A DNA stretch of 64,000 bases from an uncultured Collinsella sp. Lineage in GTDB: Bacteria > Actinomycetota > Coriobacteriia > Coriobacteriales > Coriobacteriaceae. The notes beneath the pieces were generated by a model. It was given only the letters and a program-made list of their open reading frames with translations, did no database searches and was not told the DNA's origin. The translations under genes were made by a program, and so were the position numbers. Location: the NCBI GenBank assembly GCA_900755685.1, contig CAAEHI010000048.1, positions 23,016-87,015 on the forward strand, given 5' to 3'. Below are positions 1-14,794 of the stretch, in pieces (the first letter of the stretch is position 1; every line of letters starts with the position of its first letter).

Positions 1-284
1 TAACGGACACCAGGGAGGTCACGGACACGACCGCCGCGGACGAGCACGATGGAGTGCTCCTGCAGGTTGTGGCCCTCACCCGGGATGTAAGCAGTAACTT
101 CGATGCCGTTGACAAGGCGAACACGGGCAACCTTACGAAGAGCCGAGTTCGGCTTCTTGGGGCTCGTGGTGAAGACGCGGGTGCACACGCCGCGCTTCTG
201 GGAGTTGTGCTGCAGAGCAGCGTTCTTGGACTTCTTGGGCACGGAACGACGGCCCTGGCGAACCAGCTGGTTAATAGTAGGCAA
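1..284 (-). CDS. rpsL: 30S ribosomal protein S12 (3' end cut by window edge)
   Basis: Decoding-centre protein of the small ribosomal subunit and the classic streptomycin-resistance locus. The first ~94 residues are visible. They open with PTINQLVRQGRRS and include the conserved stretches KNAALQHNSQKRGVCTRV, TTSPKKPNSALRKV and YIPGEGHNLQEHS, a near-perfect match to the family. The start is TTG at 284, because AAGGAG lies six bases upstream and the protein begins exactly where S12 should. The C-terminal third lies outside the window. The gene stands alone from rpoC on the same strand, separated by a sigma/anti-sigma pair and two repeat elements, and has its own promoter. It normally heads the str operon (rpsG, fusA), which would lie beyond the edge. 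Confidence 0.98.
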   Translation of the reverse strand, partial: MPTINQLVRQGRRSVPKKSKNAALQHNSQKRGVCTRVFTTSPKKPNSALRKVARVRLVNGIEVTAYIPGEGHNLQEHSIVLVRGGRVRDLPGVR

Positions 285-377
285 AGCGTACTCCTTCTCG
301 AATGATTCCAGCTTTCTGTAAAGTGCAACGGCTTGAATCGAGGGGTCAGCATCCCCCTACGAAACACGCAGTTCGAT

Positions 378-406
378 AGGATACGTGGCGTTAGCTGTGC
401 CGTCAA
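378..406 (-). promoter_or_regulatory. Probable sigma-70-type promoter for rpsL
   Basis: On the minus strand a -35 TTGACG (401-406) and a -10 TATCCT (378-383) are separated by 17 bases. The predicted transcript would have a leader of about 85 bases before the TTG start of rpsL. This supports independent transcription of the str operon rather than read-through from rpoC. Confidence 0.6.
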
Positions 407-490
407 CAGACCACGCCGCCGGGCGTATCCCAAAATTGGCACATTTCCGCAAAGCCTACACAAAAGGAATCCCCTTCTGTGCGCGGGGGC

Positions 491-629
491 GGATTCCCGG
501 TCCGGGCGGCACAGGGGTTAAGTTTGCTGCTCTACAGTCCTGGCTCGCACGGAGGCCACATTAAGTGGCCTCCGGCTCGTGCGGAACTCGCGACAAACTT
601 AACCCCTGTGCCGCCCGGCCCGGGAATCC
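491..629. repeat. Giant hairpin element, family B, copy 1
   Basis: Two 36-base arms (491-526 and 594-629) are inverted repeats with a single mismatch. They enclose 67 bases whose centre is a second palindrome, AGGCCAC-ATTAA-GTGGCCT, flanked by GCTCGCACG and GGCTCGTGC. The central ~50 bases recur at 13373-13436 with covarying pairs, while the outer arms are unrelated between the two copies. No coding potential is seen. It lies between the rpsL promoter and the terminator of the anti-sigma gene. Confidence 0.85.
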
Positions 630-654
630 GACGTGCTCGTCGGGGCAACGTTCC

Positions 655-695
655 CTGCCAAAAAGGGACAGGTTTATTTTGGTCGGTTTTATCTG
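655..695 (+). repeat. 41-bp dispersed repeat, family E, copy 1
   Basis: A 41-base sequence beginning CTGCCAAAAAGGGACAGG and ending GGTTTTATCTG. Copies of exactly the same length lie at 2460-2500 (minus) and 29096-29136 (plus), differing at a few positions. All three are intergenic. The rest of 285-828 holds only the rpsL promoter, giant hairpin B copy 1 and the anti-sigma terminator; no gene is supported there. Confidence 0.75.
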
Positions 696-789
696 GGAAA
701 ACGCCACTCTTCACGGTGATCCGCATCCATTTGCTACGTTCTTCCGAGAATCAGACGAATAACGTCCAATCCACTCGTCCATATAACGC

Positions 790-822
790 TAAAAAGGCCG
801 CTTCCCCCCTTGGGAAGCGGCC
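790..822 (-). terminator. Intrinsic terminator after the anti-sigma-like gene
   Basis: Hairpin GGCCGCTTCCC / GGGAAGCGGCC, followed on the minus strand by TTTTT. It begins a few bases after the stop codon at 829. Confidence 0.85.
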
Positions 823-828
823 CAGACT

Positions 829-1905
829 TTACGAATAAACGATGGTAAAGGGTACTTCTGTTTCGGTCTCTCCTGTTGACGTGCACCTCGTGCCCTCAAG
901 CGTTACTGAGACCACTTGGTCGACATCAATCAACTTCGTTGGCACCCAGATGTTCTCTCCGCTATTGCGCGTATAAGAAAAATATAAGTTGAACGCCCCT
1001 GCGTCGTCATCTTCGATAATCTGCTCCGATCCATCCTTGTAGGTAACCGTCAACTTCTTCGTGACTGCGTCAATGCCCAAATCATCGATGTGTGTCTGGA
1101 TAGAAAACGGGCTGATCTCGAGAGGCGAGTCATCGGAGCGGAGTTCCTTTGTATCGACGTACGCTCCAACGCTAAACTCGGGCGTCGATGCCTCGAACGG
1201 CTTCGCATCCTCGCCTTCGCCCTCGGTCCACGAGATATTCCAGGTGACCGCATGTTGAAAACCTCGCTCGCGATCCATAGAAGCAAAGTACATCGTGCCG
1301 TTAATGACCGTGTCGCTTGATGTGTCCTTATCAATTGTGCAGCGTGTGTCAGCCCATTCCTCGCCGAAGTTCATGCTTGGCGTGCCGATGCCTTGTTCTT
1401 CTTCACCATAAAGAACAAGTTCGCCTGTCTCTGCTGCTGGCTTGTAGTAGTTAACTCCATTTGGATTTGACAACGTAAACGTCACGGCGCCGCAGCCGTT
1501 TTGGTCAATAGCCATCTCATGGATATCGAGCGTATAGCCGTTACCCTCGACGGACAGATTAACTTTCTGAACTGCACCCTCCAGGCTTTGGGGCGCGATG
1601 CCATCACCAAACTCTCTGGTGTAGGTGTATTTAGTCCCCGATGAGCCACCGTTGGTCCAGGTAATGGAATCCCCGTTGCCGTGGTTTCCCCAGGCTGAGG
1701 CAAAATATCTGGAATTGACGACGGCGTAGGCGACCCCTCCGGTCGCCAGCACTCCGACAAGACATCCGATTACGGCAACATAGAGAGGCTTCGCGTGGCC
1801 CCTTTTGCGAAGGGGCTCGCCCGCAGCTGCATTAAGAACGCGATCGGCAAGATCGCTATCGGCTTGGACGGACTCGAAGGCCTGCTTGATTTGATTGGAT
1901 TTCAC
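829..1905 (-). CDS. Membrane-anchored anti-sigma-like protein
   Basis: 358 residues, GTG start at 1905 behind a strong GGAGGAGGG ribosome site. Residues 1-40 are cytosolic and charged, ~41-63 form one membrane segment (YVAVIGCLVGVLATGGVAYA), and the remaining ~295 residues are predicted outside the cell, acidic and beta-rich. This is the layout of a transmembrane anti-sigma factor or surface sensor. The gene overlaps the upstream ECF sigma gene by 50 bases, so the two are translationally coupled and probably form a sigma/anti-sigma pair. I recognise no named domain with confidence; the architecture resembles DUF4179-type proteins found beside sigma factors. The role is inferred from topology and context. 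Confidence 0.7.
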   Translation of the reverse strand: MKSNQIKQAFESVQADSDLADRVLNAAAGEPLRKRGHAKPLYVAVIGCLVGVLATGGVAYAVVNSRYFASAWGNHGNGDSITWTNGGSSGTKYTYTREFGDGIAPQSLEGAVQKVNLSVEGNGYTLDIHEMAIDQNGCGAVTFTLSNPNGVNYYKPAAETGELVLYGEEEQGIGTPSMNFGEEWADTRCTIDKDTSSDTVINGTMYFASMDRERGFQHAVTWNISWTEGEGEDAKPFEASTPEFSVGAYVDTKELRSDDSPLEISPFSIQTHIDDLGIDAVTKKLTVTYKDGSEQIIEDDDAGAFNLYFSYTRNSGENIWVPTKLIDVDQVVSVTLEGTRCTSTGETETEVPFTIVYS

Positions 1906-2374
1906 GGTCGCCCTCCTCCAGGATGAACTTAAGCTTTGATCGGCCGCGTGCTAAACGCGTTCGAACAGTCGCGGCCGGCACATGCAATAACTCGGCAATC
2001 TCTGAAGTCGAAAAGCCCAGATAGTAATAGAGCACGATGGGAACACGGAATCGTTCCGGAAGGCGCATGACGTCGAGCAGGACATCCTTGGTTTCCTCCG
2101 GTGCCGTCGAAAGCGAGTCGGTCAGACTCTCAATATCCTCCACGCGCCTCCATGGCTTTCGAAAAAGCGATTTGCACTCATTGATCGTGACCCGGATAAG
2201 CCATCGACGAAGATGCTCCCGGCTCTCAAAATGCCCATCGCTTTTGAGCAACTTAAGAAAGACATCTTGAGCAACATCGTCGGCGTCGGCGCGATCACGC
2301 AGATACGTCAATGCGATCCGAAACACGACATCTCGGTGTTCCTCAACCGCCTGTCTAAAAGCTTGTTCTTCCAT
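1856..2374 (-). CDS. ECF-type RNA polymerase sigma factor
   Basis: 172 residues from the ATG at 2374, chosen over an upstream in-frame ATG because GGGAGGTGA lies just before it and the homologous region starts here. Region 2 is visible as a DADDVAQDVFLKLL motif, followed by RRWLIRVTINECKSLFR. Region 4 is an HTH (STSEIAELLHVPAATVRTRL) ending in RGRSKLK. There is no region 1 or 3, as expected for group 4 sigma factors. Its 3' end overlaps the anti-sigma-like gene. The pair interrupts the usual rpoC-rpsL neighbourhood and is flanked by two copies of the 41-bp repeat, which suggests later insertion. Confidence 0.92.
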   Translation of the reverse strand: MEEQAFRQAVEEHRDVVFRIALTYLRDRADADDVAQDVFLKLLKSDGHFESREHLRRWLIRVTINECKSLFRKPWRRVEDIESLTDSLSTAPEETKDVLLDVMRLPERFRVPIVLYYYLGFSTSEIAELLHVPAATVRTRLARGRSKLKFILEEGDREIQSNQAGLRVRPSR

Positions 2375-2459
2375 AATCACCTCCCGGTAACGCTGTTGGT
2401 TCTTGATGAGGTCCTCACCATAGATACGCTTTGACCAGACGAAATGTTTCAAATTCAGG

Positions 2460-2500
2460 CAGGAAAAAACTACCAAATTAAACCTGTCCCTTTTTGGCAG
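2460..2500 (-). repeat. 41-bp dispersed repeat, family E, copy 2
   Basis: Read on the minus strand it starts CTGCCAAAAAGGGACAGG and aligns over its whole 41-base length with the copies at 655-695 and 29096-29136. It lies between the sigma gene and the rpoC terminator. Confidence 0.75.
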
Positions 2501-2506
2501 GTTTAT

Positions 2507-2543
2507 AAAAAAGACCCGCTTCCCTGTTGGGAAACGGGTCTTT
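2507..2543 (-). terminator. rpoBC operon terminator
   Basis: Fifteen-base stem AAAGACCCGCTTCCC / GGGAAACGGGTCTTT with loop TGTT and one mismatch. On the minus strand it is followed by a T-rich run. It lies 26 bases beyond the rpoC stop. Confidence 0.9.
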
Positions 2544-2569
2544 GGAAGGGCGGTTAACGTACTAGGAAA

Positions 2570-10543
<7,974 letters not shown>

Positions 10544-10806
10544 CAGGTTTTTCCTCCTTCACGGAAATGCTCGGTGGGTTGGCGAGGCATAGCTTCGCCA
10601 GTTATCGCAACCTAATAGTTTATCAGGTACCGACCGTTGGGCAAGAAAAGCCTTGACGCGATTGAGTTTTTGGAGTAGCAAAGTTTTTCAACAGAAAACA
10701 CGCAGGTAGATGTACGTGTATCGAACATTTGTTCATATGATTTCTGTGAACGAAGCCGAGGATGCACGCCTTTGACGGCGGAACGGAGGAAAGGCAACAG
10801 CACGCA
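10544..10806 (-). promoter_or_regulatory. rpoB upstream region with a LexA-like box
   Basis: This gap, with the galU terminator at its far end, contains no gene. On the minus strand TTGCCC followed 16 bases later by TAAACT gives a weak promoter candidate roughly 80 bases before rpoB. At 10722-10735 the sequence CGAACATTTGTTCA is a palindrome that fits the Gram-positive LexA (DinR) operator pattern. Its target is unclear because the only gene downstream is rpoB. Confidence 0.35.
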
Positions 10807-10840
10807 TAAAAAACGGGTGCAGACCGAAGCCTGCACCCGT
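10807..10840 (-). terminator. galU terminator
   Basis: Ten-base stem ACGGGTGCAG / CTGCACCCGT followed on the minus strand by TTTTTT, 20 bases after the galU stop. Confidence 0.9.
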
Positions 10841-10860
10841 AAATATCGATGCCCGAAGGC

Positions 10861-11769
10861 TTACTTGCGCATCAAGCCGCCGCGCTCGTCGATGGCGTCC
10901 CAGAAGGCGTCGGCGAAGCGAGGATCGCTTGCGGCCATGAGGGCGTTGGTGGCCATCCAACCAGAGGGCGTGCCAGTATCGTAGCCCGAAAGCGGGTCGA
11001 TGACGACGGCGTACATAGCCTCGCGGTCGAGCGAACGAGCCATAGCGTCGGTGAGCTGGATCTCGCCGCCCTTGCCGGCCTGCTGATCGGCGAGCAGGTC
11101 CATGACCAGCGGGCTCAGCAGATAACGGCCGACGATGTACAGGTTGGAGGGAGCTGCCTCGGGGGCAGGTTTCTCAACCAGACCGCCGATACGCCAGACA
11201 GCGCCCGGCTCGGCATCGGCAACATTCTCGAAGCCCTCGAGCGAGCCCACGCGGTCACCGGCGATAACGCCATAACGGCTGACTTCCTCGGGAGCACACG
11301 CGGCGACGGCGATAACGGAAGCGCCACCGTGCTCCTTGGAAACGGCGAGCATCTTGTCGCAGATGTCACGGTTGGGCACAACGTAGTCGCCCAGAAGAAC
11401 CAGGAAGTTCTCCCCTGCCACGGCATCGGCGGTAGAGCGAATGGCGTGACCGAGGCCCTTGGGCTCGTACTGATAGCGGAAGTCGACCGGCATGCCGCCC
11501 GCGTGGGCAACGGCATCGGCGTAAGCATTCTTGCCGCGCTCGCGCAGCAGGTTCTCGAGCGAGCGATCGGGCTGGAAGTAGCTCAGCAGCTCGGGCTTAC
11601 CAGGAGAGGTAACGATGATGGCGTCATCGACCTCCTCGGGGTCGAGTGCCTCCTCGACGACGTACTGGATAACGGGCTTGTCGAGCACCGGCAGCATCTC
11701 TTTAGGCATGCACTTGGTGCCAGGCAGAAAACGCGTGCCAAGACCGGCGGCGGGGATGATTGCCTTCAT
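10861..11769 (-). CDS. galU: UTP-glucose-1-phosphate uridylyltransferase
   Basis: 302 residues from the ATG at 11769 (AAGGAT upstream), which gives the standard family N-terminus MKAIIPAAGLGTRFLPGTK. The nucleotide-binding GLGTRFLPGTK loop, the KEMLPVLDKPVIQYVVEEA segment and the later YEPKGLGHA are all present. The enzyme makes UDP-glucose for cell-envelope polysaccharides and galactose metabolism in the cytosol. It is monocistronic, with its own terminator, and sits between rplL and rpoB where many bacteria have no gene or an unrelated one. The 224 bases upstream to the rplL terminator are AT-richer and presumably hold its promoter. Confidence 0.96.
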   Translation of the reverse strand: MKAIIPAAGLGTRFLPGTKCMPKEMLPVLDKPVIQYVVEEALDPEEVDDAIIVTSPGKPELLSYFQPDRSLENLLRERGKNAYADAVAHAGGMPVDFRYQYEPKGLGHAIRSTADAVAGENFLVLLGDYVVPNRDICDKMLAVSKEHGGASVIAVAACAPEEVSRYGVIAGDRVGSLEGFENVADAEPGAVWRIGGLVEKPAPEAAPSNLYIVGRYLLSPLVMDLLADQQAGKGGEIQLTDAMARSLDREAMYAVVIDPLSGYDTGTPSGWMATNALMAASDPRFADAFWDAIDERGGLMRK

Positions 11770-11993
11770 GTTATTCAAAGATCCTTTCGCAGGCGCACAT
11801 GCGCCCCATGCGTGCGGCACACAGCCGCAGACCAAATTGCGATACCGGAGTATCTTACTGCTGTAATCATGTATCACCACAAGGCAAAGACAATTCTTCA
11901 GCAGGTCAACGCAAATTATTGCTTGAATAGCGCAATTTTATTGCCCCTGGCAGACTGTCGGGCATGCGCCGAGTAGCAGCTACCGAGGGGCCA

Positions 11994-12030
11994 AAACAAA
12001 AAAGACGGGGCTCGCAATGCGAACCCCGTC
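11994..12030 (-). terminator. rplJL terminator
   Basis: Twelve-base stem GACGGGGCTCGC / GCGAACCCCGTC with loop AAT, followed on the minus strand by TTTTTTGTTTT. It confirms that rplJL and rpoBC are separate units here. Confidence 0.93.
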
Positions 12031-12058
12031 TGCAAAGAAATCTGGCGAGAAAGCCTGA

Positions 12059-12436
12059 TTACTTGAGGGTGACAGCAGCGCCAGCAGCCTCGAGCTTCTC
12101 CTTGGCAGCCTCGGCGTCCTCCTTCTTGGCACCCTCGAGAACAGCCTTGGGAGCGCCCTCGACGACCTCCTTGGCCTCCTTCAGGCCAAGGTTGGTGAGC
12201 TCACGGACGGCCTTGATGACCTGGATCTTGTTGTCGCCGAAGCCCTCGAGCACGACGTCAAACTCGGTCTTCTCCTCGGCCTCAGCAGCGCCAGCAGCAG
12301 GAGCGGCGACAACGGCGGCAGGAGCAGCGGCGGAAACGCCGAAGGTGTCCTCGATAGCCTTGACGAGCTCGGAAGCCTCGAGAAGGGTCATTTCCTTAAG
12401 AGCATCGATGATCTCATCGGTGGTAAGCTTAGCCAT
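12059..12436 (-). CDS. rplL: 50S ribosomal protein L7/L12
   Basis: 125 residues from the ATG at 12436 (AAAGGAC upstream), giving MAKLTTDEIIDALKEMTLLE. The family layout is complete: N-terminal dimerisation helices, an Ala-rich hinge (SAAAPAAVVAAPAAGAAE), and the globular factor-binding domain with KIQVIKAVRELTNLGLKEAK and the C-terminal AGAAVTLK. It forms the stalk that recruits elongation factors to the ribosome. It follows rplJ by about 100 bases and ends at a strong terminator. Confidence 0.98.
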   Translation of the reverse strand: MAKLTTDEIIDALKEMTLLEASELVKAIEDTFGVSAAAPAAVVAAPAAGAAEAEEKTEFDVVLEGFGDNKIQVIKAVRELTNLGLKEAKEVVEGAPKAVLEGAKKEDAEAAKEKLEAAGAAVTLK

Positions 12437-12538
12437 TTCTAAGTCCTTTCGGTTTCCGTGCGAATGCACGGAGATCAGTTAAAACACGGCGCGAATGCGC
12501 CAGGGGTGCGGCGTTGCCGCCGCGGGTGAAAACAGCGA

Positions 12539-13060
12539 CTAGGCTGCCTTCTGCTCGGAGACCTGCTGGATCGAACGAGCGAGACCAGAGGAAACGCCGT
12601 TGACGCAGACAGCGATGTCGCGAGCGAAACCGGAGATGAGACCGGCGATCTGGCCGAGAAGCTGATCCTTGGTGGGCAGCTCGGCGATAGCCTTAACATC
12701 ATCAGCGGAAACGGCCTTGCCGTCGGAGATACCGCCCTTGATCTCAAGGACGCCCTTGGACTTAGCAGAGAAGTCCTTAAGGGCCTTAGCGGCCTCGACC
12801 GGCTCGGACTCGTAGAACACATAAGCGACGGGGCCGGCGAGGATCTCGTCGAGCTCGGGCTGCTCCTGGTTCTTGAGAGCGATCTTGACCAGGTTGTTCT
12901 TGTAGACCTTCATCTCGGCGCCGCACTCGCGAAGCTGATGACGCAGCTCCTGAGCCTGCTTAACCGTCAGACCGTTGTAGTTGACGACGAACAGACCGGC
13001 GTTCTCGGCGATACGGGACTCGATCTCTGCAACCTTGTCGATTTTGTACTGCTGGGGCAT
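12539..13060 (-). CDS. rplJ: 50S ribosomal protein L10
   Basis: 173 residues, ATG at 13060 with GGAGGTG upstream. It begins MPQQYKIDKVAEIESRIAEN and contains VVNYNGLTVKQAQELRHQLR and EMKVYKNNLVKIAL, typical of L10. It anchors the L7/L12 dimers to 23S rRNA and autoregulates the operon by binding its own mRNA leader, for which a well-matching structure lies just upstream. In most bacteria rplJ follows rplA directly; here the two are about 22 kb apart, so rplJL depends on its own promoter. Confidence 0.98.
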   Translation of the reverse strand: MPQQYKIDKVAEIESRIAENAGLFVVNYNGLTVKQAQELRHQLRECGAEMKVYKNNLVKIALKNQEQPELDEILAGPVAYVFYESEPVEAAKALKDFSAKSKGVLEIKGGISDGKAVSADDVKAIAELPTKDQLLGQIAGLISGFARDIAVCVNGVSSGLARSIQQVSEQKAA

Positions 13061-13111
13061 GAATTACACCTCCTCGAATTCTTTCCGGGCACGGTCCGCC
13101 ACAAGGACGTG

Positions 13112-13262
13112 ACGGGGGCATGTCCAAAAAGAAAGCCCCCGCGCTGCATGAGCGACGGGGGCGAGAAGACATATCTACTCGACCACCTCGGCTGGCGGGA
13201 TATCCCATTAAGCTCGCGGGCGATGCCCGTTTGCACCGGCTGTCTCTGGCAGCGGATTCGTG
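13112..13262 (-). ncRNA. L10 leader (ribosomal autoregulatory RNA)
   Basis: The minus-strand leader of rplJ contains AGACAGCCGGTG, then GCTTAAT, then CCGAGGTGG in the order and spacing of the bacterial L10 leader, where the L10-L12 complex binds a kink-turn fold. It is followed by a terminator hairpin (13126-13162), so control is probably by attenuation. The GCCCCCGTC segment of that hairpin is repeated once more after its T-run (13112-13120). Confidence 0.85.
13126..13162 (-). terminator. Attenuator in the rplJ leader
   Basis: Stem GCCCCCG / CGGGGGC with a TCGC/GCAG-type inner part, followed on the minus strand by TTTCTTTTT. It lies between the L10-binding leader and the rplJ ribosome site, the usual position for L10-dependent premature termination. 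Confidence 0.8.
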
Positions 13263-13276
13263 CGTGAACCGAAAGT

Positions 13277-13305
13277 ATTATGGCGGGGACCCCGGCGTCG
13301 GTCAA
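13277..13305 (-). promoter_or_regulatory. Promoter of rplJL
   Basis: Minus-strand TTGACC (13300-13305) and CATAAT (13277-13282) with exactly 17 bases between them. Transcription would begin about ten bases before the conserved L10-leader fold. The -35 box lies inside the outer left arm of the nested inverted repeat described for 13299-13508. Confidence 0.75.
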
Positions 13306-13508
13306 CGGGCGCGAGGATTCGCACACAAACCCTGCATACGCTCCGGCCGGGAGGGGCAGGGCGAGTTTTCCGCTCGGTCAAGTCCTGGGCTCGCACGAAG
13401 GCCACATTAAGTGGCCTTCGGCTCGTGCGGAATCTACGGAAAACTCGCCCTGCCCCTCCCGGCCGGAGCTACGGTAACTTTACTGCGAATCCTCGTGTCC
13501 GTTGGCCG
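13299..13508. repeat. Nested giant hairpin element, family B, copy 2
   Basis: A perfect 33-base inverted repeat (13340-13372 and 13437-13469) encloses the same ~50-base core as at 527-593. A further outer inverted repeat (13299-13322 and 13485-13508) matches at 20 of 24 positions. Compared with copy 1, the innermost stem has changed from GGAGG/CCTCC to GAAGG/CCTTC, a compensated pair. The outer arms share nothing with copy 1. It lies between the rplJ promoter and the 3' end of the aminotransferase gene; no gene is supported in the interval. Confidence 0.85.
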
Positions 13509-13564
13509 GCGCGCCCCACGCATAATCCTTATGTCGGTGGGCTGATGTGTTGCGTCCCGCTGGG

Positions 13565-14701
13565 CTATAAGGTCGAAATGAAGGTGGACAGGCGATTTAG
13601 GCCTTCGTCCAGATCTTGGTCGGAAACGCAGTAGCTTAAGCGGATGTGGCCTTCGGTTCCGAAGCAGTCTCCGGGAACTAGGGCTACATTGGCTTCTTTG
13701 ATGACTTTGATGCAGAAGTCTTCGCTTGTTAGGCCGAATTGTTTGATGCTCGGGAAAGCGTAGAAGGCGCCCGCCGGTTCCACTACGTCGAGGCCCATGG
13801 CGTTTAAGGCTACGAGCACGCGTTCGCGGCGGGCTCGGTAGACATTGAGCATGGGGGTTGGGTCGACGGTCAGAGCTCGAGCCGCGGCGTCCATCTCAAA
13901 GGAGACGGCACTCGATATTAGGTATTGGTGAGCTTTTGCGATCTCGGCGATGACGGGGGCTGCGGCTGCGAGCCAACCTAAGCGCCAGCCGGTCATGGCC
14001 CAGGGCTTGGAGAAGCTTTCGATAACTACCGTCTGATCGCGAAGCTCCGGGTGACGCTGGGCAAATCGCTCGTAGCCGTCCACGTAGACCAGGCGGTTAT
14101 ATACGTCGTCGCAGATTACGTAGATGCCCGTCTGGTCTGCCACGCGCGCCACGGCGTCGAGCGACGCCGCGTCGAGGATGCAACCCGTGGGATTGTTGGG
14201 CGAGCAGATGACGATGGCCTTAGTCGCCGGTGTCACGCAATCACGAAGTGCGTCTTCGTCAATCTGGAATTGTGCAGGCTCTGTATCCAAAAAGACCGCT
14301 TTGGCATGATTGGCCACGACGATGCTCTCGTACAGGCCAAAGGCCGGCGTTGGGATAATGACCTCGTCGCCGGGGTTGAGCATAGCCATAAATGTTGCCG
14401 ACAGGGCCTCGGTCGCTCCGTCGGTCAGGATGACCTCGTCGGCCGAAAACGTAAGGCCCGCGTCCCCCATGTAGGCAGACAGCGCCTCGCGCAGGGCGGG
14501 GCGACCGTTGTTGGGCGGATAGTGCGTGTCGCCGCGGCCCAGCGCGGCGGTCACCTCGGCGCTAATCACATCGGGCGTGGGAAAATCAGGCTCGCCAAGC
14601 GCAAGCGCGATGCACCCCGGATGCTGGGCGGCGAGCGCATTGATCCGACGGATGCCGGAGGGCTTGAGCGTGGCAAGCGAGGTATTCATGGGCAGACGCA
14701 T
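13565..14701 (-). CDS. Class I/II pyridoxal-phosphate aminotransferase
   Basis: 378 residues, ATG at 14701 with AAAGGAA upstream. Fold-type I aminotransferase of the aspartate/aromatic branch: it starts with a substrate-arm motif SGIRRINALAA, has LGEPDFPTPDVI, YPPNNGRPALREALS, CSPNNPTGCILDAA (the PNNPTG loop), and the cofactor lysine in ESFSKPWAMTGWRLGW. The final Arg that binds the substrate carboxylate is in GHIRLSYC. It is about as long as the family norm. Substrate cannot be fixed from sequence; aspartate or aromatic amino acids are likeliest. Monocistronic by appearance, divergent from the next gene. Confidence 0.92.
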   Translation of the reverse strand: MRLPMNTSLATLKPSGIRRINALAAQHPGCIALALGEPDFPTPDVISAEVTAALGRGDTHYPPNNGRPALREALSAYMGDAGLTFSADEVILTDGATEALSATFMAMLNPGDEVIIPTPAFGLYESIVVANHAKAVFLDTEPAQFQIDEDALRDCVTPATKAIVICSPNNPTGCILDAASLDAVARVADQTGIYVICDDVYNRLVYVDGYERFAQRHPELRDQTVVIESFSKPWAMTGWRLGWLAAAAPVIAEIAKAHQYLISSAVSFEMDAAARALTVDPTPMLNVYRARRERVLVALNAMGLDVVEPAGAFYAFPSIKQFGLTSEDFCIKVIKEANVALVPGDCFGTEGHIRLSYCVSDQDLDEGLNRLSTFISTL

Positions 14702-14794
14702 GGCATTCCTTTCGTAAGGGTTGCACTAGGATAGCGCGGCGAGACGCCGCCAGACGGTGTAACCTAAACGGAAACCAACCGGAAAGGAGGCGGC

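Noticed and set aside
479..838. Open frames within the giant hairpin between rpsL and the anti-sigma gene
   Set aside because: Both strands of an inverted repeat give mirror-image frames; no ribosome site or homology.
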